A DNA stretch of 64,000 bases from Dimorphilus gyrociliatus (Eukaryota; Annelida; Polychaeta; Dinophilidae), in assembly GCA_904063045.1 (NCBI GenBank), contig CAJFCJ010000012.1, positions 868,001 through 932,000 on the forward strand. The letters are read 5' to 3'. Shown here one piece after another: positions 10,701-22,975 of this stretch. The position numbers were made by a program, and so were the translations under genes. The notes under the pieces are model-generated. The model had not been told where the DNA came from. It did no database searches and saw only the letters and a list, made by a program, of their open reading frames with translations. Each line of letters opens with the position of its first letter. Position 1 is the stretch's first letter.

Positions 10701-12073
10701 ATGTAATAGACCGGCCACTTTTGATACATTAACGAAATTTGATTATTCGATGGCGGAACCTTGTCCAAACCGGCTTCCCGAAAACGTGAGGAACATTGAA
10801 AGACCATCTTTCAGTACGCCCCTCTCGTAACCCCGTAAGCGATCTAGTTAATTCCGTGATTGGTGAACATTAAGACGTCTCCAGCAGGCGAACCGATCGC
10901 TTTTCAGACGTTTGAAACCTGCTACCGACAGTTCTTAATGCCAATTATTTAAGAATCATGAATGCCTAAACTAGAAATATAAGTTTCAATCTAATACGAA
11001 AGAGTATTTCTCTTTCCTAGTATTTTCAGTTAGTTGGATAAAGTTTAGTCAATTAAGAACGCTCCCCCTACCTCTTAATTAATATTACCCCCTTTTAAGA
11101 AAATAAAGCAATTTTAATTTAACTAGATCAATTTACAATCGATGCTATAATTATTTAAAATTACAGTTGACTTCTCTTTTTTTCTTTTTTTTCAAATATA
11201 TTTGTAAATCTATCTTACTTTCGGTTCTCATTTTTTTCTTAGACGCTAATTTTCCATCTAGGGAAAAGAATTATACAGTAGTGAGAAGAAAAGGTGATCA
11301 ATCTGTTTCATTTGCGGTTTTTTTTTTTACAGGAAACTTTAATTTTAATGACATTTATGGGATAGATAATTAAAGAGAATATAAGGAAGAGAAGATAAAA
11401 AGAGAAAGGAAAGGTGTAAGACTGTCAGGAAAAGGACTGAACAAAAAAGAAAATAATGGAGATGAGAGCGAGAAAATAAAACAGACAGCAGTCAGCGAGA
11501 AATATTGACTGCCTGAAATAAAGACAGGATCTATATAGTACTTCAAATCATTTGTAATTGTAGTTAATAAATCCTTTAAGACGAGAATCTGAAGATAAAG
11601 TATAAGAGGCATTTATTTCATAGACTCTCTATCTCTATCCCACTCTTTTCTCTCGCTCTTTGCACTAAGTAAGATGCACATTATATAAGTCTTTATTCTT
11701 CAATAGTGTTGAATAACTTTACTAGTAGTATCAACAAATTTACCAGTTAAATTGTAAATCTTGCTTTATGTATATCAATTGATATATTATACTGGGAAAT
11801 TATCTCTTTGATATCCACTTATTAATGTTATCAGTACAATCAATAATAATCTCAATTCTTCCAATAACAATTTACGAAGAGTCTCTAAAGAACTGGTTTA
11901 TTTCAGCGATTAAAACTTCAATCAATCTTCAACAAAGTCTGCATGATTTGGATAAAAGAAATCGTCATAGAGATTTCGGTGTGCTATCTAAGGTTAAGGA
12001 AGAAAATTGCTGTAAAGGAGTTTTCCTATTGCAGTAATATTATTTTCTTTGTGTATAACAATACGAACTTCAT
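7791..12073. other. 4.3 kb intergenic interval, no supported gene
   Basis: AT-rich non-coding sequence with purine-rich tracts (about 8540-8630 and 11380-11440) and TA-rich repeats near 10340-10400. The small frames at 7957-8175, 9839-10123, 11167-11373 and 11825-12037 have low-complexity or unremarkable translations. A slightly more GC-rich patch at about 10740-10930 begins with an ATG (MAEPCPNRLPEN) followed by a possible donor GTGAGG, but no continuation exon was found. It may hold regulatory DNA for neighbouring genes; nothing specific is claimed. Confidence 0.5.
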
Positions 12074-13465
12074 TTAGAGCGGCTTCGGGTTCTTGACTGC
12101 CTTCTTCAGCGCGGTTTTGGTCGTGATGGGTGACACTTCGAGTAAATCCCATGTTGAAACATTCCCGTGATCCTTTAAAAAAAAACACGTCTAACCTGTC
12201 TCTTATAATTACAGAAGCTATGTTTAATTTACTTGTATTTGTACGCCTGCTAATTGTAAATCATCTCGTAATTCGTCACAAACTGATAAAAGTGGTCTCA
12301 TCTGTGTCTTATATTCCTTTTTAGTATCTTCGTCTTGTTTTTCTGTTATTAATTAAGATAGTCACGTATCTATTTTATGCAATTAAGCAAAAGGAATGAT
12401 ATATCTTATAAGCAATAAAAATTGATTTTATACAAACTCTTTGGTAGTGTCAATGCAAAATTTCTAATGTTACTTCTAAATTTAACGACACTTTCAACAA
12501 CATTATCGAAATTTCTTTCGATACCATCTTGTTGTTTCCTTTTCCTTGAAATCTCTATTCCAAATAAGTCCAAAATTCTTTGTACATATGCAACTATAGC
12601 GGCCACGACTGCCGGGCTTCTCGTATTAGCAGTTATCTATAATTCATTGGATGGAACTTAAATATTTAAGCTTTTCAATTACAGACTCGCAACATTCTAC
12701 AAACCTCAGTAACTAGTTTTTTACTTAATTGAGCATTTGTTATACGGATAAGGTCTTCCAGTGCTGTCAGAGCTCTTGGTGTATCAAAATCATCCGCCAG
12801 AGCCTTTTCTATTTTTGTTTGTGTTCCTGATAGGCTAAAAGGAAACATCAAAACCAATAGAAAGGAAATAATATAAAGGGTCAAAACTTACCACTCCCAA
12901 AGTACATTTTCATTTAACTGCTGACAAACCAATTGACCTTTAATATAGGCGTCAGCGTTATTGACAAATGAGGACCAGTAAGAATACAGACGAACTGCTT
13001 TCTCCATAGAAGCATCCGAGTATTCAATCGCTGGAAAGTGTTAAGTGCATTAAAATCTACTCGTTAAGCAGTAAGTGTATAAAACGCTCGTAAAGGCGTC
13101 ACGTATAATTAATTACAGCAACAAACTTACTCTGTTTGTAAGGCCTCATCATGCAAAACAGACGGAACTGATTAGCCGAATATTTCTGTAGTAGTTCTGC
13201 TATGCTAACCGTATTGTTTAATGACTTTGACATTTTTTCTGCATCATTTTTCAAATGTAAATGTCCTAGATGAAGCCAATAGTTTGTCCATTGCTCGTTA
13301 CAAAAGCAAGCCTCACTTTGAGCTATTTCATTTTCATGGTGGGGAAATCTGAACACATAGTTTTTTTATTAGAACTAAGAGATTAGAATAACTATAATAG
13401 ACTAAAAAAGTAATTTTAACCCAATAAAATAAAAAATAAATCTAGAAATATCATCATTAATATTG

Positions 13466-13497
<32 letters not shown>

Positions 13498-14710
13498 AAC
13501 TTGTCTTATTAGGCTTAAATCTAATAAGAAAATCCAATTTTTCTCTTAATGAATAAATGAAAAGAAAAAAAAAATATTTTTACCGTAGGTCATCACCACC
13601 GGAATGTAAATCAAGTTTTTCACCGAATACAGCGCTGTAAACATACATTTATTAAATACTATTCAGTTTGAAAGGCCGCCACTCTTACTTTGCCATTGTA
13701 GAACATTCTATATGCCACCCAGGTCTTCCGAGTCCCCATGGAGAATCCCAATATGGTTCGCCAGGTTTTGCTGCTTTCCATAATGCAAAATCTCTAGCGC
13801 TTTTCTTTTCTTTGTCAGCTAAAATGAAAAATTATAAAGATATAGCGGCGAAAGTAATAGCCCTTTTTTTGCATACCAGATTCCCTTATTTCTGTATCCA
13901 TCTTATGGGTCCATAATTTTCCATATCTCCCATAAGCATTCACATCAAAATAAACAGACCCGTCAACAGTTCTATAGGCGTAACCGTTGCACATTATTTG
14001 ATTAATGAAGGATATTATTTGAGGTATATGTTCTGTAACTCTTGTCGATACTGTGGGTGGAATTACTTTTAACTTAGTTAGGTCCCTCCAAAATTCACTT
14101 TCAAATTGTCTTGCTAAACGTAAGTAAGTTATCCCTAACTGAAAATTTCAATATCAGAAATATAAATAATGTTAGTTAATTTTGCTTCTATTAGTATTTT
14201 ATGATATACTTCATTTGATTTTCTAATTAATTTATCATCGATGTCAGTAATACCAAGTACCATAATTATATCCAAGGTGAACATATTAATCATTATTCGG
14301 CGTATAACATCTGTTCTTATATACGCACTATAATGGGAAAACTTTTAATAATATCAGTTTAATTTTGAATGAATTTCAAAAAGTAACCTGGCATGTCCAA
14401 TATGTGCATGGTCGTAAACCGTCGGACCGCATGAATACCAGGTAGCTATTCTTCCTCTTGGTAAAATTAGGGCTTCTTTCCGTCTAGTGACGCTATTAAA
14501 CATCTTGATGCCAGTATCGAAACCTTCCGGTTTATGCCAAACTACATCACGATCTTCATGCTTGTATATAGGTTTTTTGTGTTTAACTTGCTGTTTTGCG
14601 CTTTCATTGACACTATTTGGTGCGCTTGCAGTATTACGGTAAGTCCTAATCGAAGGTCTAATGTTCTGCAATATTCTTGCCCTTGTACAATTTCCGCAAA
14701 CGAAAGACAT
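12074..14710 (-). CDS. CARS2: Mitochondrial cysteinyl-tRNA synthetase
   Basis: Eleven exons in continuous phase: 14388-14710, 14210-14327, 13877-14138, 13689-13818, 13584-13634, 13131-13348, 12892-13030, 12705-12834, 12438-12636, 12233-12342 and 12074-12172. The enzyme charges tRNA-Cys with cysteine. Class I signatures are intact: [14 protein letters not shown] (HIGH motif, exon 1), [22 protein letters not shown] (zinc/cysteine-binding region) and KMSKS (exon 6). [11 protein letters not shown] and a terminal STWDLLE segment also follow the animal mitochondrial enzyme. The first 30 or so residues are basic and Ser/Thr-rich, fitting a mitochondrial presequence. Divergent from EXOSC6, with 333 bases between the start codons. 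Exons 9-11 were placed by phase and family similarity; length and order match CARS2 rather than the longer cytosolic CARS1. Confidence 0.95.
13463..13498. repeat. (ATT)n microsatellite in CARS2 intron 5
   Basis: About eleven TTA/ATT units in the intron between CARS2 exons 5 (13584-13634) and 6 (13131-13348). Confidence 0.9.
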
Positions 14711-15043
14711 TGCTTCTCATTGATAAATTACCAAATATCGCGTTAAATCAAACTATAAAAAGAGAGAAATTTAAAATTTTATTGCGAATTTGACTCCATA
14801 GACAGTATTATCCCGGTAATTTTCCATTCTCCTAAATTAGAACAACTGGATCTGTGTTCCACCTTATAAATGGCTGAAACATGTCAAAGTTAAAAAGAGG
14901 TATACCTACTTAAATCGTAAAGAATTTAGTCCAGTCTGCAAATCTTAGAATTTGTGCGCACTAGAAACCATATTTCTTTCATAAACAAATATGGCTGCCT
15001 CACATGTTTGAAACAGACAAAATTTTACGAAAGAAAAATTACA
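14711..15043. promoter_or_regulatory. Probable bidirectional promoter, CARS2/EXOSC6
   Basis: 333 bases separate the two start codons of oppositely transcribed genes, leaving room for one shared promoter only. No TATA box or other definite element was identified. Confidence 0.5.
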
Positions 15044-16224
15044 ATGCCCACTGATACTAAGCGTTTACCAGTCCCTGAAACGTCGATATGTCCATCGACA
15101 TTAATCGAAGACATTTCTGCCAAAAAATTGCCTTTGGTAAGAGGCATTTTTCAATAAATCTAGGCTTTTGTATTATCGCTCAACATACATTTTTGGCAGA
15201 TTTCCAACAACAAACGTCGAGACGATCGACTCTGTACTCAATTACGTCATGTTTGTATGTAAACAAAATATAATTGACTGCTTTTTCGGTTCAGAAAATT
15301 GATCTCTTTTAAACAGACGCAAAACTCAAAGTTATCTCACAAGCCCAGGGCTCGGCATATATTGAAATAGGTAATACAAAGGTGATTTGTTCAGTTTACG
15401 GCCCAAGGGAAGTTAAGAAAAGAGATGAATTTTCAATGGATGGACAATTATGTTGTGATTTTAAATTTGCAACGTTTTCATGTCCTCAAAGAAGGAGCCA
15501 TTTAAGCGATAATGAAGAAAAAGAGCTTTCACAGCAGTTGTTAAACGCATTGTCTCCAGCAGTTTGTTTAGTAAGTCAATGTGAATTCCTCTTTTATTTT
15601 TTTCTAAAAGTTCACGTTTCTCGATAAATAGAACAAATTCCCAAAAGCCAGGGTGGAAATATTTGCTTTGGTTTTAGAGAATGATGGAAGTGGTGGGTTC
15701 TTATATTTCCTCTAAGAATATTATATTATTTATATTAAAAATTTTCCTTTATTTAGCCTTTTCTGCTGCAATTAATTGTGCATCGCTGGCTCTTGTAGAC
15801 GCATCAATAGAATTATATGACATTCCTGTTGCAGCATGCGTCGTATGTATAATAACATTTTATCTATTTTCTTATTTATCGATATCCTTTAAAGAGATAT
15901 GATGGAGTAAATTTAATTGTCGATCCACAATTGAACGAAGAATATTCACATCAAGAAAGTAATTTATCTGAGGAAAATGGCCAGGTTCTAGTTGCGTATT
16001 TACCTGTTCTAAAACAGATATCAGCTTTAAATCACGTGGGCTGCCTAAGTAGTAAAGTATTAAATCAAGTACGTTGGATTGTCTAACGGATAACTTTACT
16101 GTTCGTTTAATTAATATACTTTTTGTTTGAATAGTCGATGAAACTCTGCATAGAAGCTACACAAAAGATGCATACTATATTTCAAGAATGTATAAAAGAG
16201 AAAGTTAAATCGATTATGGATTAA
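15044..16224 (+). CDS. EXOSC6: RNA exosome subunit MTR3 (RNase PH-like)
   Basis: Seven exons in phase: 15044-15136, 15200-15254, 15317-15570, 15632-15692, 15757-15842, 15895-16068 and 16135-16224. The product is one of six RNase PH-like proteins forming the ring of the RNA exosome (3'-to-5' decay and processing, nucleus and cytoplasm). Diagnostic stretches are LRHVYAKLKVISQAQGSAY (exons 2-3), TKVICSVYGPREV, CDFKFATFSCPQRR, ASIELYDIPVAACV and a C-terminal GCLSSK segment. These follow the animal MTR3 pattern rather than RRP41, although a short RRDDR resembles the family's usual RRxDGR start. MTR3 has no catalytic role in animals. Start chosen at the first in-frame ATG. Divergent from CARS2. Confidence 0.9.
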
Positions 16225-18142
16225 TCAGATAATTAGTTATCAATTTTTTCCCTAATCTTTGAAAGATTTTTAATAAAAAGCAACAGATTTGTAAATATTA
16301 ATAAATACAAATATGCTGCCTGTTATTTATAAAACTAAATTGTAGAGATTGTTTCTTTTCGTTGCGTTTTCCTAATAACAACCTTCCTTAAAGGGGAAAA
16401 ATACTAATTAGAGATATGAAACAGTACACTGAATCTTAATGATGGCCTATCTGTCCTTATGCTAAGTATGTATATAGTTGAGTTTACTTTGCGCATTACA
16501 GCTAGAAAGCATACATTTTGCTCGATAAATAAATCTGTTTTTGCTATATAATTTATTTCAGACTTGTGTTTCCACTATCCCTAAAATAATTCATCAATAC
16601 ATTGATGATTGTTAAAAATAATCAATATTGTAGCACCAATATTACCATTTCGATTTATAACCACGTAGGCGTTAGAGCTAACTTTTGTATAAATAGAGCT
16701 AAATCCGCTGAACATGACATTCTAATTTCAAGGCGAATAAAGAGGAAGTAAAAAACTTTTATTTTAAAACCATATTCGTTCAATGTCTTGCTTAGTTATC
16801 GTTTAGGATTTCAAATGCATACGTATAATAGTAATTATTTTTTGATCAGCAGATACAGGTGCAGTTTTATTGTTATTCTGTTCAATAGTCGCTTATTTAC
16901 TTCCTAGCACTTAAAGAGTTGCAAATATTTGGTCCATTTATACCTTTCAGTGGTCCAAATTCATGTCAAGTAAAATAAATAGTGAAATGCAGCGCAGGTA
17001 TTAATGAAAAAAGGGTTGCATCTTTTTATCTGTAAGCAGCTAGAATGAACAAATAGGCCTTCATCACTGTAATTCTCCAAAACGAGAAATTACGCCTATA
17101 CATAGAATTGTTACCGGCTATTCCTTTATCAGGTTCTATCTAAATTGTTTGCGATGGATTGTCAAACATATTATATACAGTATATAAAAGAATAAATAGG
17201 GTTGTTATATATGATTGATAGTTGAAACCCCTTAATTGGAGAGAAAAAAATTGAATTAACTCTTAAGCAAGGAATATTTTTTAATTGATTATTTCATGTT
17301 ATTAATGAGAACATTTTCAATTTTAATAAAATTTTGATGGATTATTCCATTTAAAAGCTTGTCTTATAAAATGAATTGATCCAACTCTCAACCTTTTCCA
17401 TTTTTTTTCATTATTTTTTTACGATTGCGAAAAAGCCGCTTAAATATAAAAATAAAGAGAGAAATGAAAAAAAAAAGTAAGAACAAATACAACATTAAAG
17501 TAGAATTTTTTTATTTAAAAGCTTTATTCTATCTTGATAGAAATAAGATAAATTTTCGTGTTATCAGAGATAAAAAGAACTTTCGAAGTAAAAATGCGTT
17601 AAAACACAAATAGATTATTAATTTTGAATAAAGTAGTTAGTAAACAAGTTTAAAATTTGTTTGTACAAATACAGAAGGATATAGTTTCTTTCTGAAATAT
17701 AATTCTTTATTTTCGTCTCTTTTTATAGAATATTAATAAAAATTTATTTAAAATGGAGATTTAAAAGTAATGAACACATATACAATCATTATTATAACAA
17801 CTAATTAAGCTATGCAGTTACGAAACTGCTATTGTATTAATTAACACTAATTACTGACGGATTTTTCCTTGGTACGTAATGTCTGCTATTCTTAGAAGAG
17901 AAAGAATAAAACATTATCCTGTTAGAGACAAGTTTTATTAATATAATGAGAAATTTGTAATTAATATTAATATAATCATTAATATGTAGGATATTTAAAG
18001 AAAAATTCATGTTATTTTTGCAATATCTTATTCTGTAAAATTATTTCTCATCGCATTCGAATAAAGTCTGAAAGGGGATTTCCAAAATATTCCTAGTTTT
18101 CTTTTCTATTCAGAATTACACTGTATGTCAGATCAACACTGG
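16225..18142. other. Intergenic; no gene seen
   Basis: AT-rich sequence. The Lys-rich frame at 17425-17613 is a composition artefact. A polypyrimidine-AG acceptor (TTTTCTTTTCTATTCAG) at about 18097-18113 lies 39 bases before the IkB-like gene's first in-frame ATG and may end a 5' UTR intron. Confidence 0.6.
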
Positions 18143-18152
18143 CTTGAAAATA

Positions 18153-18947
18153 ATGACAAAAATGAGCGGAAATGATAAGAAAGATGTCCAGTTTTGTAAT
18201 AATGGTTCTCATCCTATACTTGCTTCAAGAGATGGAAGTTTATCTGTGAAGAGAAAAGCAGACAATGGTGATAAGATAGAAGCAAGATGCGATTTTCTAA
18301 CTAGTCGAAGTTCAACAGGAGAGACAGTATTGCATAAAGCAGTTAGAATGAATAATTTGTGTTATGCAAAAAAGCTACTATCAATGTATTCTACCCAGTT
18401 GGTAAACATTTTCAACTACAATAGGGAAACGCCCTTACATATCTCAGTAAAGCTTCTTAAAGAAGAAATGACTACTTTGCTTATTAGATATAATGCAAAT
18501 GTGAATGCAATGGATCTTAAGGGAAGAACACCTTTTACTCTTTGCTTTCTGTTGGGTAGCAGGGAAATGTTTCGTTTGTTTCTAAACAGTGGAAAAAAAA
18601 TATCATTTGACATAACTGATTTTGATGGAAATCCACCATTACATCTGGCGTTTGTGAATGATCATAAGGAACTTGTACTAGACATTCTCCAATCAACAAG
18701 GGAATTTAATTTAAATGATTATAATAGAAAGTGTGGAAGTACTATTGTTCACTTAGTAGCAGAGTCAAATGATTCCTCTTTTATGAATAAATTGATCAGG
18801 TCGAATCCACAAATCAATATAAATATGCGGAACTTTGCTGGATATACTCCATGCGAGGTTGCAAAAGGGCGAAATTTTTCTAAAATGGCTGATTTATTAG
18901 GTAAGTACACAGCACTGGAAACTGTAGTGGATAATGACTCTGAATAG
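18153..18947 (+). CDS. IkB-like ankyrin-repeat protein
   Basis: Single coding exon of 264 codons from the ATG at 18153; a second in-frame ATG at 18162 is an alternative start. After a polar N-terminus come about six ankyrin repeats. Recognisable pieces are TGETVLHKAVRMNN, NRETPLHISVKL, DLKGRTPFTLCFL, FDGNPPLHLAFVNDH, STIVHLVAESND and FAGYTPCEVAKGR. The repeat number, spacing and slightly irregular helices resemble IkB/Cactus/BCL3 proteins, which bind Rel/NF-kB factors in cytoplasm or nucleus. I see no clear N-terminal DSGxxS phosphodegron, so inhibitor versus nuclear-cofactor type cannot be decided. An upstream out-of-frame ATG at 18125 opens a 16-codon frame overlapping the start. The acceptor-like CAG at 18111-18113 suggests an upstream exon; the frame stays open back to it. 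Confidence 0.7.
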   Translation: MTKMSGNDKKDVQFCNNGSHPILASRDGSLSVKRKADNGDKIEARCDFLTSRSSTGETVLHKAVRMNNLCYAKKLLSMYSTQLVNIFNYNRETPLHISVKLLKEEMTTLLIRYNANVNAMDLKGRTPFTLCFLLGSREMFRLFLNSGKKISFDITDFDGNPPLHLAFVNDHKELVLDILQSTREFNLNDYNRKCGSTIVHLVAESNDSSFMNKLIRSNPQININMRNFAGYTPCEVAKGRNFSKMADLLGKYTALETVVDNDSE

Positions 18948-19473
18948 CAATCCCATGATAAATTTCTACCCATAGTCGTATAAATATGCAATAGACGACA
19001 TGTAGCATTTATAAATATGACAATGGATATGTGAAGATTCAAGCTATTAGTTTACACATTTTTACAAGAACTCTTATCGCTGCTATTCATTGAGTGGCTC
19101 CATCTGTTTTGTATAGTATGGATCTCTCTAGTGGTACTTTTTCAGTTGGTCTTTGCAAACTATACAAAAGACTCTAAATTTTTGGACTCAGTAATAAAAG
19201 CAGGCTATTATAGCAATAATGTTCATTATTCTTATATTGTATAATACATGGTTATACTATGTTTATCATCACTTAATTATTTAAATTATTCGGAAAATGA
19301 AAAATCAGTAATAAACAGTTAATTTATTCCTAGTTGATTGTAAAGAAAAACAAAACAACCTTCTAATCTAAACATGAAGAAATAGCAGATAGAGTTAAAT
19401 TGAGTTATTGTTACTTTTTTCTATCTTTATCTTTTCTTCTTTATATATTTTTTCTATTACTCTTTTTCTACCT

Positions 19474-19519
<46 letters not shown>

Positions 19520-20474
19520 CCTCTTTCTTTCCTTCCTTCTTTCTTTCCTTGTAAAGGAAGATATAGTATACAGTATTTCAAATAAACTATTCTCTTATTG
19601 TTCTATAAAACGACCTTATTTCACACCAAACAAAGTTTTAGATAAGAAACAACAACTTCTCTTCTCAGGTCCCATATTTATTTACGCACTTATTCTACTT
19701 CTTTGCTTGCAATATTTCCTAAATATATTTAAAACAATTTATAAAGAATTTTATCAATACTTAATAGATTTTTTGTTAATTATTCTTTCTTTATCCTTTT
19801 CCTTTTTTCCCTTTTGGAATTTATTCACTAATCCCTTTTTTTCAACTTTCTCCTTGTCTTTGTCTTTCTTCTGTTAGTTATCATTTGCTTTCTTTTTTAA
19901 TCCCTCTTTCACAAAAAAAAGAAAATGAAGCAGATAGGGAGAACAAGAAATAAAAGAGATAGGGAGAGAAGGGTGAGGAAAAGAAATCTAATTATAATCC
20001 ATAAGTAGGCCTAACTAAATAGAGAGGATAAAACTAATCTGCGAATAGTTGAATTTTAGCGGGTGTATTATCTCACTCGTTTTCTTAAGTCTTAAATTTC
20101 TGAAAGCGTCTATCTAATGCCTTCCAGTATTCTTTATCTGGTGTTTATTTCTTCTTCTCTTCTCTTCCTTATATTCAAAGTGCTTCAACAAACGATCGCG
20201 TTTGATAAAATGTATAATTTAATATAGATTAGGATACTAATAAAATGTAAATAAAACTGTAAATTAAAAAGTGTGTGTCAAATAAACAAAGTCTTCCTTC
20301 GTAAATTTAATTTGCAGTAAGATAAACAGGGTGTTTAAAAGGCGCAAAAGAATGGTCAATGCTTTTCAAACTTAAGTTGATCGTTGATTGGCTCTGATTT
20401 GGGTAGAGGCGGGGCTGGATTCACAAAGTCGGCGCAATGGCTGTAGATAGTTTAGATAAAAGATAAGGTGTGGC
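18948..20474. other. Intergenic; (CT)n repeat and homeobox-gene upstream region
   Basis: Mostly AT-rich, with a (CT)n tract at about 19478-19514. The last 130 bases before the homeobox gene contain GATTGGCT (inverted CCAAT) near 20387 and a GC-box-like GAGGCGGGGC near 20406. A nine-codon upstream ORF begins at the ATG at 20437 and ends at TAA 20464-20466. Confidence 0.6.
19478..19514. repeat. (CT)n microsatellite
   Basis: Roughly 18 uninterrupted CT units in intergenic DNA. Confidence 0.9.
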
Positions 20475-22975
20475 ATGTCTGAGAGAGATTCTAGGCACTC
20501 GATCAAAGATATTCTGGGTGAAGGAAACATGGATAGTCCGATAGAAGAGACTGGTTTGGAGGCTACAGAGGATGTTGGTGACGATGAGATTTCTAAAAGG
20601 AAGAAGAGACGTAATCGAACTACTTTTACAAGTTTTCAATTGGAAGAGATGGAACGAATTTTTCAAAAGACACATTATCCTGACGTTTACGCACGAGAAC
20701 AACTCGCTAGCAGGTGTAATCTTACTGAAGCAAGAGTTCAGGTAGGCCAAATGAAAACTTCAATGTTAAATTCCTGAAATTTGTAGTTCGTTTTTTTACT
20801 AACTTTGTAAAAAAAGATTTGTTCATCGATTACTTACAACCTAGTTAATATTAATTGGTCTTACTGAACCGAACTTCCTTATATTTGGTTTTCGAGAGTC
20901 GAAGGTCAGTGAAGGAAAACACCCTATCGCATAAACATTACATTATACGTTTTGTAGATTGGAGAGGTGGCGTAACCAATTGAAATGAGGCATAAATCTA
21001 TTAAACTATACACATAGGTCTACAATTCAACAGTAATTTACGTATGAGCATATGTATTTTTATTCTGAAATCGGTATACAGCTGTGGATTTTACACTTAG
21101 ACTAACGTAACGTCTTATCAGCATTTGCACATATGTTCACCAAACACGCTGTGCGGACTGGTCGGTCTTTGCTGACAGATAAAAGATGCTCTTATCACAT
21201 AATGAGATTATAGAAGATATTGCAAGTCGAGTGAATCCAATTTAAGAAAAATTCTTACCGTAATGTGTTTGTACGATAATCATAAGGTCATTTGTGATTA
21301 CGTAATCCCGTAAGAAACTCCCGTAATGATGAGGGATAAATGGCTTATTATATTCTAATTTAGATTCTGATTCCATATTTAGTTACCCTTAAGAATTTAT
21401 TAATTTTCGTTTCATTTCAATTAAAAGAAAAGCATATTACTGTGGCTAATTTATGCAGTTTTTTCATTAGTACGATATTTTGTATGCATCCCCAGTAGTT
21501 CTGCGATAAGCAAGAAACACTAAGTAGAAACGTTTAAGATACCATCAACAAAATATAAGGATGATTATTTTAAACAATATACTAAATAAGCCCTTGAAAA
21601 CATGACCAATTATGTAGATGACATGTTTGTTTTAGCGTTTCGGATTTCGTAGCATCTGTTTATTTTAGTACAAGCAGCATCTCTAATTCCTGCTCGGTTC
21701 GCTTCTTTATTTATGTTTAATTGACTGATAATTACCTTCTACACCTGCCTTTTATTACGTATTCGCTGCGTGCTTACTTGAGAATAAACACGTGGCAAAC
21801 TGACGAATCGTAAAAAAGCCTAACTAAACCTGACAATGTTTGTTCAAAACCTATAAAATAAAGATGTACGTAAAGTCTTCAACAAAGAGTTTAAATAGAA
21901 TCAATCCAAGTATTTCTAGTTTTCTTATTAACCAATAAATATGAAAGAATTATTTGAAAGGATGGTCAATTTATTAGACCATATGCATTGCTACAATTCT
22001 CAAATGCGTGCATACTGTCAGATTTAATCTCATCTCAACTTCCTGATCTTTGTTAATTGAATTAAGATGGTTAGTTTGGCATACTGCCATTGTTTAGAAA
22101 AGGGTTCTCTATTGGCTTTCGTATGCTTTCTATATGGAGAATTTCTCACGTGATTCTATTATATAAAAAAGAAACGTCTATAAATTGTTTACGTAAAGAA
22201 CAGTTCAAAACGAATTTTATATATTTATCTCTATCGAAAATCTATTTGAAGCAAAAGCGTTGATATTATGAATGTAAGTAGCGTCCGAAACCTCTTGACC
22301 CGGCTGCATGGCATATCAGTGTCTGCATGCCCCGGGGATCAATTCGAGTCGAGCGTCGTCTGTCTTTGGAGAAAAAATGCGTTAATTGACACTCGTTTAC
22401 AATTTAATTAACTATTTGTTTGTCATTTAAAATAGATCTCTTATCAATTAAAACAACTCCTTATCAATAAAAAACTAGAGGTGGTATAATGTCTTATTTA
22501 TATACCTTGTTATACATAGGTCTGGTTTCAAAATAGAAGAGCAAAGTGGAGAAAAAGAGAACGATTTTCTCAGATTCAGGTTAGTATAATTTAGAGTATT
22601 TGAACATTTATTTCTTTAAATGGTGCTAATAAATTAAATAATTTAAAGGTTATGAGAAATATGGCAGCCGCAGCCGCTGCTGCAGTAGCCTCGGCACCAT
22701 CATACCCAGATATGACGGCTCAATCGACCCCCTGGTTAAGTTCTAGTTCCAATATAGATACCCAGGCTCCATTTATTGCCGGTCTGCAGCATAGTAATCC
22801 GCTACAACATAATGCTGTTGCTCTACAACATCATTTTCTGGCAGAGGAGAACGAAAGGTCGTCGAATTCTCTTGCAGCATTGAGGATGAAAGCACGAGAG
22901 CATTCTACTCAACACATAGTCTCGCCAGCTCATTTAAAATACCACCTGTGGCACCCGAATAAGCTACAAGTTTAA
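20475..22975 (+). CDS. Paired-like homeobox transcription factor, ALX (aristaless-like) type
   Basis: Three exons: 20475-20741, 22520-22579 and 22649-22975, giving 217 residues. The homeodomain runs from [19 protein letters not shown] through the helix-3 motif [16 protein letters not shown], with Gln at position 50. The first intron splits it at VQ|VW, the usual site in paired-like genes. No paired domain is present. Exon 3 carries a poly-Ala run and ends with an OAR motif ([16 protein letters not shown]). The homeodomain [14 protein letters not shown] and the RERF extension, with the OAR, fit ALX1/3/4 best; ARX-like genes differ in these positions. ALX factors pattern head and skeletal or mesodermal tissue in other animals. 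The 1.8-kb first intron is long for this region and may hold enhancers. Confidence 0.88.
22268..22372. other. GC-richer island inside homeobox-gene intron 1
   Basis: About 100 bases clearly richer in G and C than the surrounding intron, including GCATGCCCCGGGGATC. It sits 150-250 bases before exon 2. An ATG at 22268 opens a 47-codon frame across it, but a strong donor-like GTAAGT follows two codons in. It could be an enhancer core, an alternative first exon or neither. Confidence 0.35.

Noticed and set aside
17425-17613. Lys-rich 62-codon frame
   Set aside because: AT-rich composition artefact beginning at a non-conserved start.
19400-19585. Leu/Ser-repeat frame
   Set aside because: Translation of a (CT)n tract.
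20421-20750. Minus-strand 109-codon frame
   Set aside because: Antisense shadow of the homeobox exon, without recognisable domains.
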